Under the pieces are notes generated by a model. That model made no database searches. It was not told where the DNA came from and saw only the letters and a list, made by a program, of their open reading frames with translations. 64,000 nt of DNA from Schlesneria sp. DSM 10557 (GTDB taxonomy: Bacteria; Planctomycetota; Planctomycetia; Planctomycetales; Planctomycetaceae), in the NCBI RefSeq assembly GCF_041860085.1, contig NZ_CP124747.1, positions 4,774,001 to 4,838,000 on the forward strand, read 5' to 3'. Positions 27,161 to 37,683 of the stretch are shown piece after piece. The position numbers were made by a program, and so were the translations under genes. The number at the start of each line of letters is the position of its first letter. Position 1 is the first letter of the stretch.

Positions 27161-30100
27161 CTACTTGTTCAGCACTTCATCCAGGTTCATCAGCTCGTTC
27201 GCCAGTAACGTCCAGGCGGCCAGCGTTTCGGGCTTGATTGCCGGATCTGGTTTTGATTCCCCGTCTGTGATGAGCTTGTTCGCGTCGTCGGGGTGAGACT
27301 CGTAGTACTTTACGAAATCCTCCAGTGAACTCTGAATGATGGGAAGTTCGGCTGCCCGGAAGGGGCGAGCAAGCAGTCGCTGGGCCATCGCGTTCAGTCG
27401 ACTTGTGTCATCTGTTGAGCTGGGTTGTTCGTCCGTCAGCACCCTCTGGGCGAGATGTCTGGCCGCCTCGACGAACTGGGTGTCATTCAGGGTCACGAGC
27501 GCCTGAAGGGGCGTATTCGTTCGTTCGCGCCGGACGGTGCAGGTTTCACGTGCGGTGGCGTTGAAGATTTCCATCGATGCGGGTGGGGCTGACCTTTTCC
27601 AGAATGTGTACATGCTGCGTCGGTAGAGGTTTTCTCCGGAATCACGTCGATAGTCACGCGTGTTACTGCCAATCATTGCCACGGCTTCCCAGACTCCGTC
27701 AGGCTGGTAGGGCTTGACGCTGGGGCCGCCGATCTTTTCAACAAGCAACCCGCTTGCAGCGAGTGCGTAATCGCGGATCATTTCGGCATCCATGCGGAAA
27801 CGAGGTCCACGTGACATCAGGCGGTTTTGTGGATCTTTCTCCAGCTTGTCGGGGGTTGCTTCGGCAGACTGCCGGTAGGTGCTGGACGTCACGATCAAAC
27901 GGAAGAACCTTTTCACGTCCCACGGTTTCACCTCGGCCGCGGTCTCGAAGGGCCAGTTGAGACTGGGGCTTCCTTCCCGGAATTCGACCGCCAGCCAGTC
28001 GAGGAGCGCCTGATTGGAAGGAAGTTCACCGGCAATTCCAAAATCGCCCGAGGTTCTGACGATCCCGGTCCCGAAGACTTCCTGCCAGAAGCGATTGACC
28101 GTCACACGAGCGGTGAGGGGGTGAGCCGGTTCCAGCAGCCATTGCGCCAGGCCAAGTCGGTTCCTGGGAGCGGTCGTCGGGAACGGAATTAAAGCGGCAG
28201 GAGTCGAAGGCTTAACCGCGTCGCGGCGTTTGTCATAGTCACCTCGAAACAGGACGTAGGCCATGGCCTCTTCGTTCCGTTCGTTCATGACGTGTGCCAC
28301 GGTGCCCCGCGCTTTGATCGCGTTCTGCTCAGCCTCGAGAGATTCCAGCTTCGCCGTTCGCTCTTGGAACGGGGCGTCACTGGTTCGCAGCCACCAGGGG
28401 TAAATTTCATTCTTCTCGGCGTCCGTCCGCTGGTCGGCGGGCTTGGCGAGAATTCCAGTGAAGCGAGAGACTTTCGCCATCGACTCAACTTCCGCTGGCG
28501 AGAGGGCTCGCTGATAGAGCCGCAGGTCCTGCAGCCCCGTCCCGCTGGCGGGCTGGCCAGAACTTCGTTCGCCGATGCGGAACGGGACGCTGGTTCGGAT
28601 CGATCCCTTCAGGCTGTCGACTTCCGTGTTCGTCGCCTGCGCCTGTCCATTGAAGTAAATCTTGACTCCCGCCCCTTTGGATGAGCCGTCATAGGTGATG
28701 GTAACGTGAGTCCATTCGTTTCCCGGGAGCTGCGCCTGTGTCAGGACCTTGAGGGCGTCCGTCGGCCAGTTGCTCACCATGTGGGTTCCGATTCGACGGC
28801 CTTGAACCCACAAGTCCCATCCCTGATGGCCCGGGGGCGGTGCCATGCGTGCCAGAATCGCTCCCGAAGAATCATTCGACTGCACTTTCACCCAGGCGGT
28901 GCAGGAGAAGGCCTGATTCGAATCAAAGTCGCCGGTGTCGGCCAGATCTGCGGCCGCACCTTGTGTTTCCAGCGATTTCGAGGTCAGGCCATCAATCCAG
29001 CTCGCCGAATCGTTGAGATTCACGTCCCGAATTTGTCCATTGATGGCAACCTTGGTGACCTTCCCTGCTCCTTCGTTGAGAGGTGCGTGCATGACCAGGT
29101 CCCTGGTCGGGATCGATTGGGCGACTGTCCCCACGTTCGCAGTGGCTAACCAGGTATCGAATTCCGGTCGGGCGTCCCGGCGTCGGGCTTCTGTCGCCTC
29201 CCGCGCTGAATGAATTTCGGCAGGAAGTGCTTCGAAGCGAGGCCGATCGGCGACGGTGGGGACAACCACGACGGGGGGTGTATCCTTGATGTTGCCGTCC
29301 ATCGCGTTCTGGGTGGTGTTATTAAAGAACGCGGCCAGTTCGTAGAACTCCTTCTGCGACAGCGGATCAAACTTGTGGTCGTGACAGACGGCACAGCCGG
29401 CGGTCATGCCCATCCAGACTTGCGCCACGGTATCTGTTCGGTCGCGGCTGTACAGGACGAGGTACTCTTCAGAGATCGCTCCCCCTTCGCTGGTGGTGAT
29501 GTTGCAGCGATTGAATCCCGATGCGATCTGCTGATCGAGGGATCGACCCGGCAAGAGATCGCCAGCCAGTTGTTCGATCGTGAACTGGTCGAAGGGTTTG
29601 TTCTGGTTGAAGGCTGAGATGACGTTGTCCCGGTACGACCACATCTCGCGATAGTTGTCGAAATGGATTCCATGAGAGTCCGCATAGCGTGAGACATCGA
29701 GCCAGTAGCGTCCGCGATGTTCGCCCCATTGCGGCGACTCGAGTAGCGAATCGACGTATCGTTCGTAGGCATGAGGACTCGTGTCGGTCACAAATTTCTC
29801 GACCGCTTCGGGCTTGGGAGGCAGGCCAATCAGGTCGAGACTCAACCGCCGGGCGAGAGTCCGGCGATCCGCTTCCGGCGCGGGGCTCAAGCCAGAGGCT
29901 TCCAGCTTTGCGAGCACCAGAGCATCAATGGGATTTCGGACCCAGGCCGTGTCCTTGACAGAAGGGATCGGAGAGCGGACGGGGGCGAGAAATGACCAGT
30001 GGGGCTGGTATTCCGCACCTTGCTCAATCCACCGACGAAGAAGCTGCTTCTGTTCGGGGGAAAGCTGTTTCTTCGTCGCGGGAGGGGGCATGACTTCGTC

Positions 30101-30385
30101 GGGATTCGCCGATTCGATTCGGTTGATCAATTCGCTTTTCGTGTGATCGCCCGGCGTGATCGCGCTTCGCTCGACAGCCGCGTCACGCACATCCAGGCGA
30201 AGATCTCCTTTGCGAGAAGCACTGTCCGGTCCATGACATGAGAAACAGTATTCAGTGAGAATCGGCCGAATGTCGCGGTTGAATTCGATCGACGTGTCAG
30301 CAGCGAGAACGCTGTTCGAGGCCATGCTGGCAAGAATCACGACGGCCACACAGGAAGCCGCGTGAGGGATCGTTCGACAGTTCAT
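27161..30385 (-). CDS. PSD1 / planctomycete cytochrome C protein with LamG insert (DUF1549, DUF1553)
   Basis: This 1,074-residue exported protein starts [20 protein letters not shown] with a signal peptide ending near LAAD. Residues ~33-115 are the planctomycete cytochrome C domain with the haem motif CFSCH (47-51) and [17 protein letters not shown]1549 follows (~150-370; [20 protein letters not shown], with a second CxxCH). A LamG/concanavalin module lies at ~450-640 ([37 protein letters not shown]). DUF1553 lies at ~745-1,010 ([64 protein letters not shown]). The start at 30385 has GGAG upstream. It leads the minus-strand run with the dehydrogenase-like and isomerase genes. Function is unknown; electron transfer in carbohydrate breakdown is inferred. 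Confidence 0.93.
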   Translation of the reverse strand: MNCRTIPHAASCVAVVILASMASNSVLAADTSIEFNRDIRPILTEYCFSCHGPDSASRKGDLRLDVRDAAVERSAITPGDHTKSELINRIESANPDEVMPPPATKKQLSPEQKQLLRRWIEQGAEYQPHWSFLAPVRSPIPSVKDTAWVRNPIDALVLAKLEASGLSPAPEADRRTLARRLSLDLIGLPPKPEAVEKFVTDTSPHAYERYVDSLLESPQWGEHRGRYWLDVSRYADSHGIHFDNYREMWSYRDNVISAFNQNKPFDQFTIEQLAGDLLPGRSLDQQIASGFNRCNITTSEGGAISEEYLVLYSRDRTDTVAQVWMGMTAGCAVCHDHKFDPLSQKEFYELAAFFNNTTQNAMDGNIKDTPPVVVVPTVADRPRFEALPAEIHSAREATEARRRDARPEFDTWLATANVGTVAQSIPTRDLVMHAPLNEGAGKVTKVAINGQIRDVNLNDSASWIDGLTSKSLETQGAAADLADTGDFDSNQAFSCTAWVKVQSNDSSGAILARMAPPPGHQGWDLWVQGRRIGTHMVSNWPTDALKVLTQAQLPGNEWTHVTITYDGSSKGAGVKIYFNGQAQATNTEVDSLKGSIRTSVPFRIGERSSGQPASGTGLQDLRLYQRALSPAEVESMAKVSRFTGILAKPADQRTDAEKNEIYPWWLRTSDAPFQERTAKLESLEAEQNAIKARGTVAHVMNERNEEAMAYVLFRGDYDKRRDAVKPSTPAALIPFPTTAPRNRLGLAQWLLEPAHPLTARVTVNRFWQEVFGTGIVRTSGDFGIAGELPSNQALLDWLAVEFREGSPSLNWPFETAAEVKPWDVKRFFRLIVTSSTYRQSAEATPDKLEKDPQNRLMSRGPRFRMDAEMIRDYALAASGLLVEKIGGPSVKPYQPDGVWEAVAMIGSNTRDYRRDSGENLYRRSMYTFWKRSAPPASMEIFNATARETCTVRRERTNTPLQALVTLNDTQFVEAARHLAQRVLTDEQPSSTDDTSRLNAMAQRLLARPFRAAELPIIQSSLEDFVKYYESHPDDANKLITDGESKPDPAIKPETLAAWTLLANELMNLDEVLNK

Positions 30386-30697
30386 CAACAGCTCCACAAG
30401 CAAAATCGCAGTTTAAGAGTGCTTTCACAACGAAGATCGACTTTGGATGGCCCTCGAACCGTTCGATTCTACACAAAGGGAGACTGGGCAAAAAGTGAGT
30501 ATACAACCTTGCAGAAACAGGCGCGGGCCTCTGGAAGAGGCACAGAGAATGGACAGGGCGAGAGGGCGATGATGGCGGTCGGCCTGATGAACGGGCCGAG
30601 ACCGTGACGGGCGGCGGCGTTCCGGCAGTTTTCGTCTCGTTCCTGCTAGGATGAAACTCTGTGCCTCTGTGAAGCAGTTATCTTACTTCTGCATTAC
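30386..30697. other. Intergenic, nothing recognised
   Basis: This 312-bp gap lies between two minus-strand genes. It presumably holds the PSD1 promoter, but no clear box pair was seen. Confidence 0.5.
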
Positions 30698-31183
30698 TTA
30701 CGATTCGAAGTGGTACTCCTGTTCGGTGAGCGGTTGGTCCAGGATCGAGACCGGGGGGAGTTGTCGTGGCCGGGTTGCCAGCACCCCACAGACGGTCCCC
30801 CGTTGACGCCCGGTTCGATAGGCAAGTGCCTCACTGAGTCGATCAGCGCGGAACGTGACATGGGTCTGTTCGATGACGACGTAGCCGACACCGTTCAGTG
30901 GCTCCAGTTCATCCTCACTCAGACATTTCACGTTCGACATCGATTCGAAATAGAACGACCGTTCATGATCCTTGTCGAGGTCGCGACCTGTGACGAGCCA
31001 TCTTCCCCGCTTCAGTAAGGGATTCAGCGGAAGTGTCGTCGGGTCAAGCGGCTCGTGGTGGACGTCGCGAATCGACACCACCTCAATCCGCCGCAGTTCC
31101 GTCTTGTCGGGAAGCTGCTGATAGTTGTAGCGAGGGTAAAGGAACGAATAGGCGCGACCAGGCTTCAACAATCCAGGCTGCAT
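30698..31183 (-). CDS. Conserved hypothetical protein
   Basis: This 161-residue cytoplasmic protein begins MQPGLLKPGRAYSFLYPRYN and contains RRIEVVSIRDVHHEPLDPTT, LLKRGRWLVTGRDLDKDHER and SFYFESM. The pattern (RRIEV, IRD, RGRWLVTGRD, R-S-F-Y) recalls WYL-type ligand-binding segments, but similarity is too thin to name the family. The start at 31183 follows GGAG; an ORF extension of 22 codons is rejected. No membrane segment is present. The neighbours give no functional clue. Confidence 0.65.
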   Translation of the reverse strand: MQPGLLKPGRAYSFLYPRYNYQQLPDKTELRRIEVVSIRDVHHEPLDPTTLPLNPLLKRGRWLVTGRDLDKDHERSFYFESMSNVKCLSEDELEPLNGVGYVVIEQTHVTFRADRLSEALAYRTGRQRGTVCGVLATRPRQLPPVSILDQPLTEQEYHFES

Positions 31184-31453
31184 GGGGATTCTCCATCTTG
31201 AAGATCCGGCGCGATCACGGGCATGACCTTCCAGGTCACGGCGCGCCACCCGTGAAAGAGTTCACGGTCCAATCCGAGGGTTGTATTGAATCGCTCGTCT
31301 CAACCCTTGTCGAGCCACAAACTGTAGTGTACTAAATCTGTGGTAGCACCAATTTGATGCGAACTCGGCTTTTGTCGGCGGCGGAGTGCGGCACATCGCC
31401 ACGTTTTCGCCTTCGCCGTCGTGGCTGAAGTCGCATTCAGACTGCTGTAGAGT

Positions 31454-31466
31454 GGCCTGAAAGGCC
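31454..31466. repeat. Dispersed palindrome GGCCTGAAAGGCC
   Basis: This 13-base element is identical to the reverse complement of the one at 6541-6553 and shares its core with 6457-6473. It is a third copy 25 kb away. Confidence 0.6.
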
Positions 31467-31686
31467 GTCTGAAAGCGTGCTGCGCATGATCGCGAACTGC
31501 CGTGAAAAGTGACGATCGCGGAGGCTCTCTCAAGATCATGTCACCTCACGCAGCAGCGACGCACTCAGTTACCCAAGGCAGCGCATCGGCGTGTCAGAAT
31601 TTTTTCTTAATCTCTCTGCCCCTTCCGGGTGTCCGCGTTGCTGAGCCGGAAGCGCCGTCAGAGAGGGGGGAGTTCGATCGCGTGGC

Positions 31687-31715
31687 TCGACCATGTCCCG
31701 TGGCAAACCTATACT
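31687..31715 (+). promoter_or_regulatory. Candidate promoter of def-fmt
   Basis: TCGACC (31687-31692), a 17-bp spacer and TATACT (31710-31715, five of six consensus bases) precede the def ATG by ~48 bases. The -35 is weak. Confidence 0.4.
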
Positions 31716-31763
31716 TGCAAAAACGACTGTGCACTCGATCTCTTCAACTTTGTCTGAGCTTTC

Positions 31764-32360
31764 ATGAACATCCTGCCCTACCCTCACCCCGCGCTGCGAT
31801 GGAAATCCAAGCAGATCCAGGAAATCAACGACGATCTGCGTCGCGTCGTGGCCGAAATGTTCACTTTGATGTACGCCGCAAAAGGGATTGGACTGGCGGC
31901 AAATCAGGTTGGGCTCCCCTACCGGTTATTTGTCCTCAATTTGTCTGGCGATGCAGAAGACAAGGAAGAGGAACTGGTCTTTATCAACCCTGAAATTCTG
32001 AAACGCAAAGGGTCGACTGAGGGTGAGGAAGGGTGTCTCAGCTTTCCCGGCATGTACGGGCAGGTCAAACGGGCAGCGAAAATCGAAGTCGAAGCCTTTG
32101 ATCTGAATGGCCAGTGCTTTGGCTATTCTCTGGATGATCTCGCCGCGCGAGCCGTTCAGCACGAGACCGACCATCTTGACGGTGTCTTGTTCATCGATCG
32201 GATGACGGAGACGGCCGCCCGCGATTTGCAGCCTGTCGTCGCCGACTTCGAAACCCAGTTTCGCCGCTGGCAGTCTGATGGGCGTTATCCGTCCGATGAA
32301 GTTCTGAAACGCGATTTACTCGCCATGGAATCACGGCCCCCCCTGGTGGCGAAGTCGTAG
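31764..32360 (+). CDS. def: Peptide deformylase
   Basis: This 198-residue protein has the three deformylase motifs: GIGLAANQVG (41-50), EGCLSFP (89-95, metal ligand C91) and QHETDHLDG (132-140, H133 and H137 with catalytic E134). It removes the formyl group from nascent N-termini at the ribosome, using Fe2+ or a similar metal. The C-terminal 40 residues (TQFRRWQSDGRYPSDEVLK) extend past the usual core. Here fmt begins 32 bases after its stop, the classic def-fmt pair that adds and removes the formyl group. Confidence 0.97.
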   Translation: MNILPYPHPALRWKSKQIQEINDDLRRVVAEMFTLMYAAKGIGLAANQVGLPYRLFVLNLSGDAEDKEEELVFINPEILKRKGSTEGEEGCLSFPGMYGQVKRAAKIEVEAFDLNGQCFGYSLDDLAARAVQHETDHLDGVLFIDRMTETAARDLQPVVADFETQFRRWQSDGRYPSDEVLKRDLLAMESRPPLVAKS

Positions 32361-32392
32361 TGAAAAGGTCGTAGCAGAGCAGCGGGGTAAAC

Positions 32393-33370
32393 GTGTCGAT
32401 TCGTATTCTCTTTCTCGGGACCGGGCCGCTGGCGCTCCCGACGTTTCAGGCGTTGTGCGACTGGCAAGAGCACCACCTGGTCGGACTGGTGACCCAGCCC
32501 GATCGGACAGGGCGAGGTCATCATCAGCACGTCAATCCATTGAAGCAACTGGCCACCGAGCGAGGTTTGGTCGTCCTGCAGCCGAATTCGATCAAAACGC
32601 CCGAAAGTGTCGATGCCCTGAAGGGGACCGAAGCAGATCTGTTCGTCGTCGCGGCGTATGGCCAGATGCTGTCTGATGCCGTGCTGGCAATTCCGCGTCT
32701 GGGTACCATCAATCTCCACGCCTCACTGCTGCCGAAGTATCGAGGGGCAACTCCCATTCATGCGGCGGTCCTGAACGGTGACCGTGAAGCGGGCGTTACG
32801 ATTATGGAGATCGTCAAGAAGCTCGATGCCGGACCGATGCTGGGGGTTGCGAAAACCGAGATCGGGACGAAGGAAACAACGTCGCAGCTCGAGCAACGGT
32901 TGGCCGAGATGGCGGTGCCTCTCGCGCTGCAGGTAATCAATCAGATCGCATTGGGGCAGGAAACGAGGGTGCCTCAGGATGAATTGCAGATGACGCACGT
33001 CCGCAAGCTGTCCAAGAGTGACGGTCTGATCCCGTGGGAGAAATCTGCGGTTGAGGTGGAGCGGCACGTGCGAGGAATGCAGTCGTGGCCCGGCCCCTTC
33101 AGCTACCTGCATCAGCCCGGCAAGCCTCCCTTGCGTCTGCAGATTCTGGCTGTGGATCCCGTGGAAAATGCCGCTGGGGCCTTGGCATTCGTTCCCGGCA
33201 CGGTGATCGCGTTGGACTCCAGTTCGATCACAGTCCAGTGCGGAAAAGACGCTGTTCGGCTGCAGAACGTGCAACCCGATGGTAAACGGCCCATGCCTGT
33301 TTCTGACTTTTTGCGGGGGCGGAAAGTGGAAACTGGTGACCGGTTCGGAGCCGAAGCCCGAATGGAATGA
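32393..33370 (+). CDS. fmt: Methionyl-tRNA formyltransferase
   Basis: This 325-residue protein has the 10-formyl-THF transferase fold: RILFLGTGPLALPTFQAL (4-21), the active-site region VVAAYGQML, INLHASLLPKYRGATPIHAA (the HxSLLP signature) and the tRNA-binding C-terminal OB-fold domain from ~205 (RKLSKSDGLIPWEKSAVEVE). It formylates Met-tRNAfMet. The start is a GTG at 32393 after AGCGGGG. It is the second gene of the def-fmt operon and is convergent with nnrE, whose stop lies only 17 bases away. Confidence 0.96.
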   Translation: MSIRILFLGTGPLALPTFQALCDWQEHHLVGLVTQPDRTGRGHHQHVNPLKQLATERGLVVLQPNSIKTPESVDALKGTEADLFVVAAYGQMLSDAVLAIPRLGTINLHASLLPKYRGATPIHAAVLNGDREAGVTIMEIVKKLDAGPMLGVAKTEIGTKETTSQLEQRLAEMAVPLALQVINQIALGQETRVPQDELQMTHVRKLSKSDGLIPWEKSAVEVERHVRGMQSWPGPFSYLHQPGKPPLRLQILAVDPVENAAGALAFVPGTVIALDSSSITVQCGKDAVRLQNVQPDGKRPMPVSDFLRGRKVETGDRFGAEARME

Positions 33371-33387
33371 CCTGACCGACAGGCCTT

Positions 33388-34080
33388 TCAGGACGAACGG
33401 GTAAGCAACTTCTGTAAGAGCGTTCGAGGAACTCCAATATCAATCACATGGACCTGGCCCACCCAGTTGGCGGCGGCTGATCGACTGAATCCGATTTTCG
33501 GGGCAACGAACGTAGCGGTGTGATCGGCTCGGACGCAGACCCCCAATGGTTCGCCCGTGTCGCAATCCAGGCCTGAAGGGAGGTCCACGGCGTAGACTAG
33601 GCAGTTGGAGCGGTTTATTGCATTGATGCAGCTCACGAATGGTTCGCGGATCGTTCCCGCTGTTCCGGTTCCCAGCAGGGCATCAATGATCCAGTCACTG
33701 CCAGCCAGTTCCTGATCCCAATCGAGGGGGGGCGACTTGATCGGGGTCCCCGCGACCTGATGGACCTTCAGATTGACTGCGGCATCCCCTGTGGCCGTTG
33801 ACGCAGGTGCGCATAAGAGGACCTTCACCGCGAAACCACGGTTCTCAAGGTGACGGGCGATCACAAACCCGTCGCCGCCGTTGTTTCCCTTGCCGCAACA
33901 GATCGTGATCCGGCCAGAAATCCCGAGGTTTATCAGGTGTTCCGCCGCGTTCCGGCCCGCGTTCTCCATCAGCACTACCCCAGGGAGGCCGTATTCTTCG
34001 ATCGCAATCCGATCGACTTCGCGAACCTGATTTCGCGTCAAGGGAGGTATCAGCGCAGTTTGCGGGGATGGGGGTGTCAT
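33388..34080 (-). CDS. nnrE: NAD(P)H-hydrate epimerase (YjeF N-terminal domain)
   Basis: This 230-residue protein is the stand-alone epimerase module. It has LTRNQVREVDRIAIEEYGLP, GVVLMENAGRNAAEHL, the nucleotide loop CGKGNNGGDGFVIARHL (62-78), the catalytic Asp in DWIIDALLGTG, and VYAVDLPSGLDCDTGEP with TATFVAPKIGF. It interconverts R- and S-NAD(P)H hydrates during metabolite repair. The dehydratase partner domain (YjeF_C), often fused to it, is absent and must be encoded elsewhere. No strong ribosome site is seen before the ATG at 34080. Confidence 0.94.
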   Translation of the reverse strand: MTPPSPQTALIPPLTRNQVREVDRIAIEEYGLPGVVLMENAGRNAAEHLINLGISGRITICCGKGNNGGDGFVIARHLENRGFAVKVLLCAPASTATGDAAVNLKVHQVAGTPIKSPPLDWDQELAGSDWIIDALLGTGTAGTIREPFVSCINAINRSNCLVYAVDLPSGLDCDTGEPLGVCVRADHTATFVAPKIGFSRSAAANWVGQVHVIDIGVPRTLLQKLLTRSS

Positions 34081-34458
34081 GGGGTTTCTTTCGACCGTCA
34101 GAAGCAGTTCGTTATTACAGGTTCTTCGGGGAACCGCACCGGGCGATGTAGGCGAGGGCTAATTGGTTCCTGAATTCGGCGAACAGTGTGCACGCCTACC
34201 ATCGGTCATTATCTCAGCTCTTTCGATGTAACATTCTGATGTCACAGATTCTTAGATCGATAGTATGGCTTATTGCGAGTGTTGCTTGAGGAATCCAGCT
34301 ATTAAAAAGTCTTTCACGCGGGTTTGGCGACAAAAAACATTTTCACTTTCGGGCCGGTTTCTTTATTATAAACGAATGTTTCTGCGACCTGCGAGCGCGG
34401 TCAGGGATCCGAGACCTGTTGCGATCATACCTGCAAACGTCTTTGGGGACTGGTATTT
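34081..34458 (+). promoter_or_regulatory. Divergent intergenic region with candidate promoter for the DUF1501 gene
   Basis: This 378-bp gap separates nnrE (minus) from the DUF1501 gene. TTTTCA (34340-34345), an 18-bp spacer and TATTAT (34364-34369), in an AT-rich stretch ending ATTATAAACG, form a plausible promoter ~90 bases before the ATG. No gene was seen. Confidence 0.35.
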
Positions 34459-35859
34459 ATGTCGGTTCATCAGCACACACCCGACCACGCTTTTGCCTCC
34501 ATGCGACCCCGGGAGCTGGAAGGTGTGACCGTACTTGGTCGCCGCAGTATGTTGAAAGCCAGTCTCGCCGGGCTGTCAGGGCTTTCGTTGCCCGGACTGC
34601 TGCAAGCGAAAGAACAAGCGGTGACGGGTGGTAAATCATCTCCTCGCCAGAAAAGTGTCATTCTCGTTTGGATGACGGGGGGCCCCAGTCACATCGATAC
34701 GTGGGATATGAAGCCTGCCGCACCGATCGAAGTGCGGGGACCCTTCTCCCCGATTTCCACCGCGTTGCCGGGAGTGCAGATTTGTGAGTATCTCCCGTTG
34801 CAGGCGGCGATGCTCAACAAGATGACCCTGATTCGTTCGGTCGACTGCCGGTTCTCCAATCACGAACCGAATATGGTCATGCAGACCGCGAATCTCGACG
34901 CGGAACCCCGAACGAATCGGGAAGCAGAAAAGTTTCCGGCGCTCGCTTCGATTATCGCCCGCGAGCGATTGGAGAGTAATCCTGACCTGCCACCCTACGT
35001 CGTGCTCAATATGAAATCTCGCTCCCATGTTGCCTGGGGCGGATATCTGGGGCACGCGTATGACCCCTTCCAGGGAAAGGATGTCGGAAGCCTGTTTTCC
35101 CTACCACGCGGGCTGACGACAGAGCGGCTGCATTCCCGTTCTCAATTGACATCCGACCTTGATCGGCTGCGCCGGGATCTCGATCTTTCGGGCTCGATGG
35201 AAGCGACCAACCGCTTCACTCAGCAGGCGGTCAGTATGGTGACCGGCGCGAGTGCTCGCGATGCCTTCGACATCAGTAAAGAGCCAGAGTCCGTGCGGTT
35301 GAAGTACGGCGACCACGAATGGTGTCAGCAGGCGATGCTGGCAAGACGTCTCGTGGAATCGGGTGTCAGCTTCGTGACCATTGATCTCAGCAATCATGGC
35401 GCTTCCGGGACGTGGGATACTCATGGCGATAACATTCCTCCCTATGGGGGAATCTGGAATGGCTTGCGTCCTTTGCTACCGGTCTTTGACCGGTTGATCA
35501 CCACACTGGTTGGCGATCTTGAAGAACGGGGACTGCTGGATGATGTCCTGGTGCTTGCCATGGGTGAATTCGGTCGAACACCCAAAATCGGGACGCAGGG
35601 AAGTTCGGACGGACGAGATCACTGGCCAATTGTTTCGTCGATCACGGTTGCGGGAGGTGGATTCCGCCACGGCCAAGTGATTGGAGCTACCGAGCGTGAC
35701 GCAGGTCAAATTCTGGAACGTCCGGTCACTCCCGGCGATCTGGCCGCAACAATCTTCCATCACATGGGAGTTCCGCTCGATATCTCGTATCTCGATAATC
35801 GCGGCCGTCCTCGCTTCGTGATTGATCAGGGAAAGCCGATCGCCGAACTCTGTGGGTAA
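34459..35859 (+). CDS. DUF1501 protein with Tat-like signal
   Basis: This 466-residue protein has a twin-arginine-type leader (LGRRSMLKASLAGLSGLSLP, ~26-45). The sulfatase-like DUF1501 hallmarks follow: VILVWMTGGPSHIDTWDMKP, LPLQAAMLNKMTLIRSVDC, NHEPNMVMQTAN, DTHGDNIPPYGG, VLAMGEFGRTPKI and the metal-type site DGRDHWPIVSSITVAGGG. It resembles the alkaline-phosphatase superfamily. DUF1501 genes usually sit immediately downstream of a PSD1 gene; this one stands alone, with nnrE upstream and a C45 hydrolase downstream. Substrate unknown; periplasmic location inferred. Confidence 0.93.
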   Translation: MSVHQHTPDHAFASMRPRELEGVTVLGRRSMLKASLAGLSGLSLPGLLQAKEQAVTGGKSSPRQKSVILVWMTGGPSHIDTWDMKPAAPIEVRGPFSPISTALPGVQICEYLPLQAAMLNKMTLIRSVDCRFSNHEPNMVMQTANLDAEPRTNREAEKFPALASIIARERLESNPDLPPYVVLNMKSRSHVAWGGYLGHAYDPFQGKDVGSLFSLPRGLTTERLHSRSQLTSDLDRLRRDLDLSGSMEATNRFTQQAVSMVTGASARDAFDISKEPESVRLKYGDHEWCQQAMLARRLVESGVSFVTIDLSNHGASGTWDTHGDNIPPYGGIWNGLRPLLPVFDRLITTLVGDLEERGLLDDVLVLAMGEFGRTPKIGTQGSSDGRDHWPIVSSITVAGGGFRHGQVIGATERDAGQILERPVTPGDLAATIFHHMGVPLDISYLDNRGRPRFVIDQGKPIAELCG

Positions 35860-36251
35860 GTTCCACTGCTTGCCTTCTTGTGGTTCTCGTGTGGTCAAAG
35901 CCTCCGGAGAACGAGCGCCATTCCTGCAGTCACGTCTTCCCGCTGCTAACGTCCCTGAGGCCGAGTCGGGAGCCTGGTTGTTGGGGTTTCTGGCGGCATG
36001 CCAGTGCGCGATCGTTTGCCGTTTATTGAGCGGAATCCGTCGATCCAGTGGCTTCCCTCTTGGTTCGTTCGCCCAGAATGAGTGTGATCTCCATCTCGCC
36101 CTGAAGAATGCCTGATGACGGATGGGGCAGAACGCCGTTGCTGGTTCGCCTCAATTACTAATCAGCCTTCTTGCGTCCGCTTGCGAGTGGACGCGAATTC
36201 TGAGATAGCTCTGCAGCGCCGACCGAGTTCCCGATATTTTGAAAGTCGAAA
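35860..36251 (+). other. Intergenic, nothing recognised
   Basis: This 392-bp gap between two plus-strand genes has only motif-free short frames. No promoter or terminator stands out. Confidence 0.5.
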
Positions 36252-37328
36252 ATGGTCTTGCCGAATCGTTATCTCGAGATGGAAGTTGCGGGGACGCCGC
36301 GTGAAATGGGGCGTCAGCTCGGCGAAGCAGCAGGAGAACTGATTCGGGGGTTCAGCGCGATTGCGATGGATCGCGTCAATTTGACCCTCGCAATTTCGCG
36401 TGAAGCAGCACTGGGTGTAGCGCGCGAATCGATTCCTTTCGTCGAGCGTTACTCGGTCGACATGCTGGAAGAAATGAAAGGGGTCGCAGAAGCCGCCCGG
36501 ATCTCGCTGGACGAGCTGATGTTGTTGCAGGTCCGCAACCAGTTACAGGCGTCCGACTCGGGGTGTACCTCCCTTTCACTGGGGCGCCCGTTTTGTGAGC
36601 AGCGGATCCTGGCCCAAAACTGGGATGCGGATCCAGCGCTGGATGAGTTCACGATCGTCCTGACTCGCCGGCCAATGGGAAAGCCTGCATTCATGAGTGT
36701 TACTCAGGCGGGATTGATCGCGTACATCGGGTTGAACTCGGCCGGTGTCGGACTGTGTGCCAATACACTGCCAGCACCCAGTCGCAGGCTGGGCGTTCCG
36801 CATTACTTTCTCATCCGCGGGGTCTATGAATCGACCAGTCTGGAGGAAGCGGTTAATGCCGTATCACGGGCTGAGCGAGCGATTCCTGCGAACATGATGC
36901 TGACGACCCCACAGGGCCCGGCTGATCTGGAAGTGACTCTGGAATCGGTACAAGTCCTTGATGGTGGTGCGTCAGGCCTGGTGACCCATACGAATCACTG
37001 TCGACATCCCGATCTGATCCGGATCAATGACTCGTTTCCCGAACTGATTCAGTCTCATGCTCGCCAGACGCGAATCGACGCACTTCTAAACTTCGGGAAC
37101 AGGAATGCCGAGCCGGGGTCTCAGGATGCGACGGTGAGCCGGCTGATGACCGCGCTCAGCGACCACGAGGGGCATCCGAGATCGATCTGCCGGCATACGA
37201 ACGATGATTTACCGCATGGTTTCTGGCAGACGGTGTTCTCTGTCATCATCGAACCTGACAAGCAGCAAATGCAGATCACGCGAGGCACCCCCTGCGATCA
37301 CCCGTACGAACGCTACATTCTGGCTTGA
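36252..37328 (+). CDS. C45-family autoproteolytic acyltransferase/amidohydrolase
   Basis: This 358-residue protein belongs to the Ntn-hydrolase family C45 (acyl-CoA:6-aminopenicillanate acyltransferase type). The predicted nucleophile is C105 in ASDSGCTSLSL; the family activates itself by cleavage just before this Cys. AQNWDADPALDEF follows, as expected. Further family motifs are GLIAYIGLNSAGVGLCANTL, PHYFLIRGVYESTSLEEAVN and LVTHTNHCRHPD. The reaction is amide hydrolysis or acyl transfer, but the substrate cannot be inferred. There are no peptide-synthetase genes nearby, so a beta-lactam role is not supported. No signal peptide is evident. Confidence 0.9.
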   Translation: MVLPNRYLEMEVAGTPREMGRQLGEAAGELIRGFSAIAMDRVNLTLAISREAALGVARESIPFVERYSVDMLEEMKGVAEAARISLDELMLLQVRNQLQASDSGCTSLSLGRPFCEQRILAQNWDADPALDEFTIVLTRRPMGKPAFMSVTQAGLIAYIGLNSAGVGLCANTLPAPSRRLGVPHYFLIRGVYESTSLEEAVNAVSRAERAIPANMMLTTPQGPADLEVTLESVQVLDGGASGLVTHTNHCRHPDLIRINDSFPELIQSHARQTRIDALLNFGNRNAEPGSQDATVSRLMTALSDHEGHPRSICRHTNDDLPHGFWQTVFSVIIEPDKQQMQITRGTPCDHPYERYILA

Positions 37329-37683
37329 TGTTTCGTTGATCGAGGGAGTACGGCACAACATCAATGCGTTCCTTAATTCTGACTGACTTGAGGGGCAGAG
37401 GTGCATTTCCCGGGAACTTCTTGTGGGCAGGAGCCCTTACTTTTATGGCTTTCTTTTCGATCGTCGCGGTGACGGTCGAATGGTAAAAAGTGTTCGTCGG
37501 GGACTGTCGATTCTCTCTTGATCTTTTGTGAGTCTTCCTTCATTCTTCCGAAACGGCGAGTTCAGGCATTTTTCGAGCTCGGTTCGGGGCCGTTGAATCG
37601 ACTTGTGTTGTGGAAAGCCGTGAAAAAACGTCATGAGGAAGACGTGTTTCACCTCGTGTTATTAGGCCGTTCAAGGATTCGTC
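37329..37683 (+). other. Intergenic, nothing recognised
   Basis: This 355-bp gap precedes the FabZ-like gene. It contains AT-rich patches (37480-37540) but no clear -35/-10 pair and no gene. Confidence 0.5.

Larger units (their letters stand above)
31184..31763. other. Divergent intergenic region with def promoter
   Basis: This 580-bp gap contains the palindrome GGCCTGAAAGGCC (31454-31466), matching the repeat at 6541-6553, and a candidate promoter for def (31687-31715). No gene is supported. Confidence 0.6.

Noticed and set aside
36252..37328. Beta-lactam biosynthesis role for the C45 hydrolase
   Set aside because: There is no peptide synthetase or other biosynthetic gene nearby and the family is broad.
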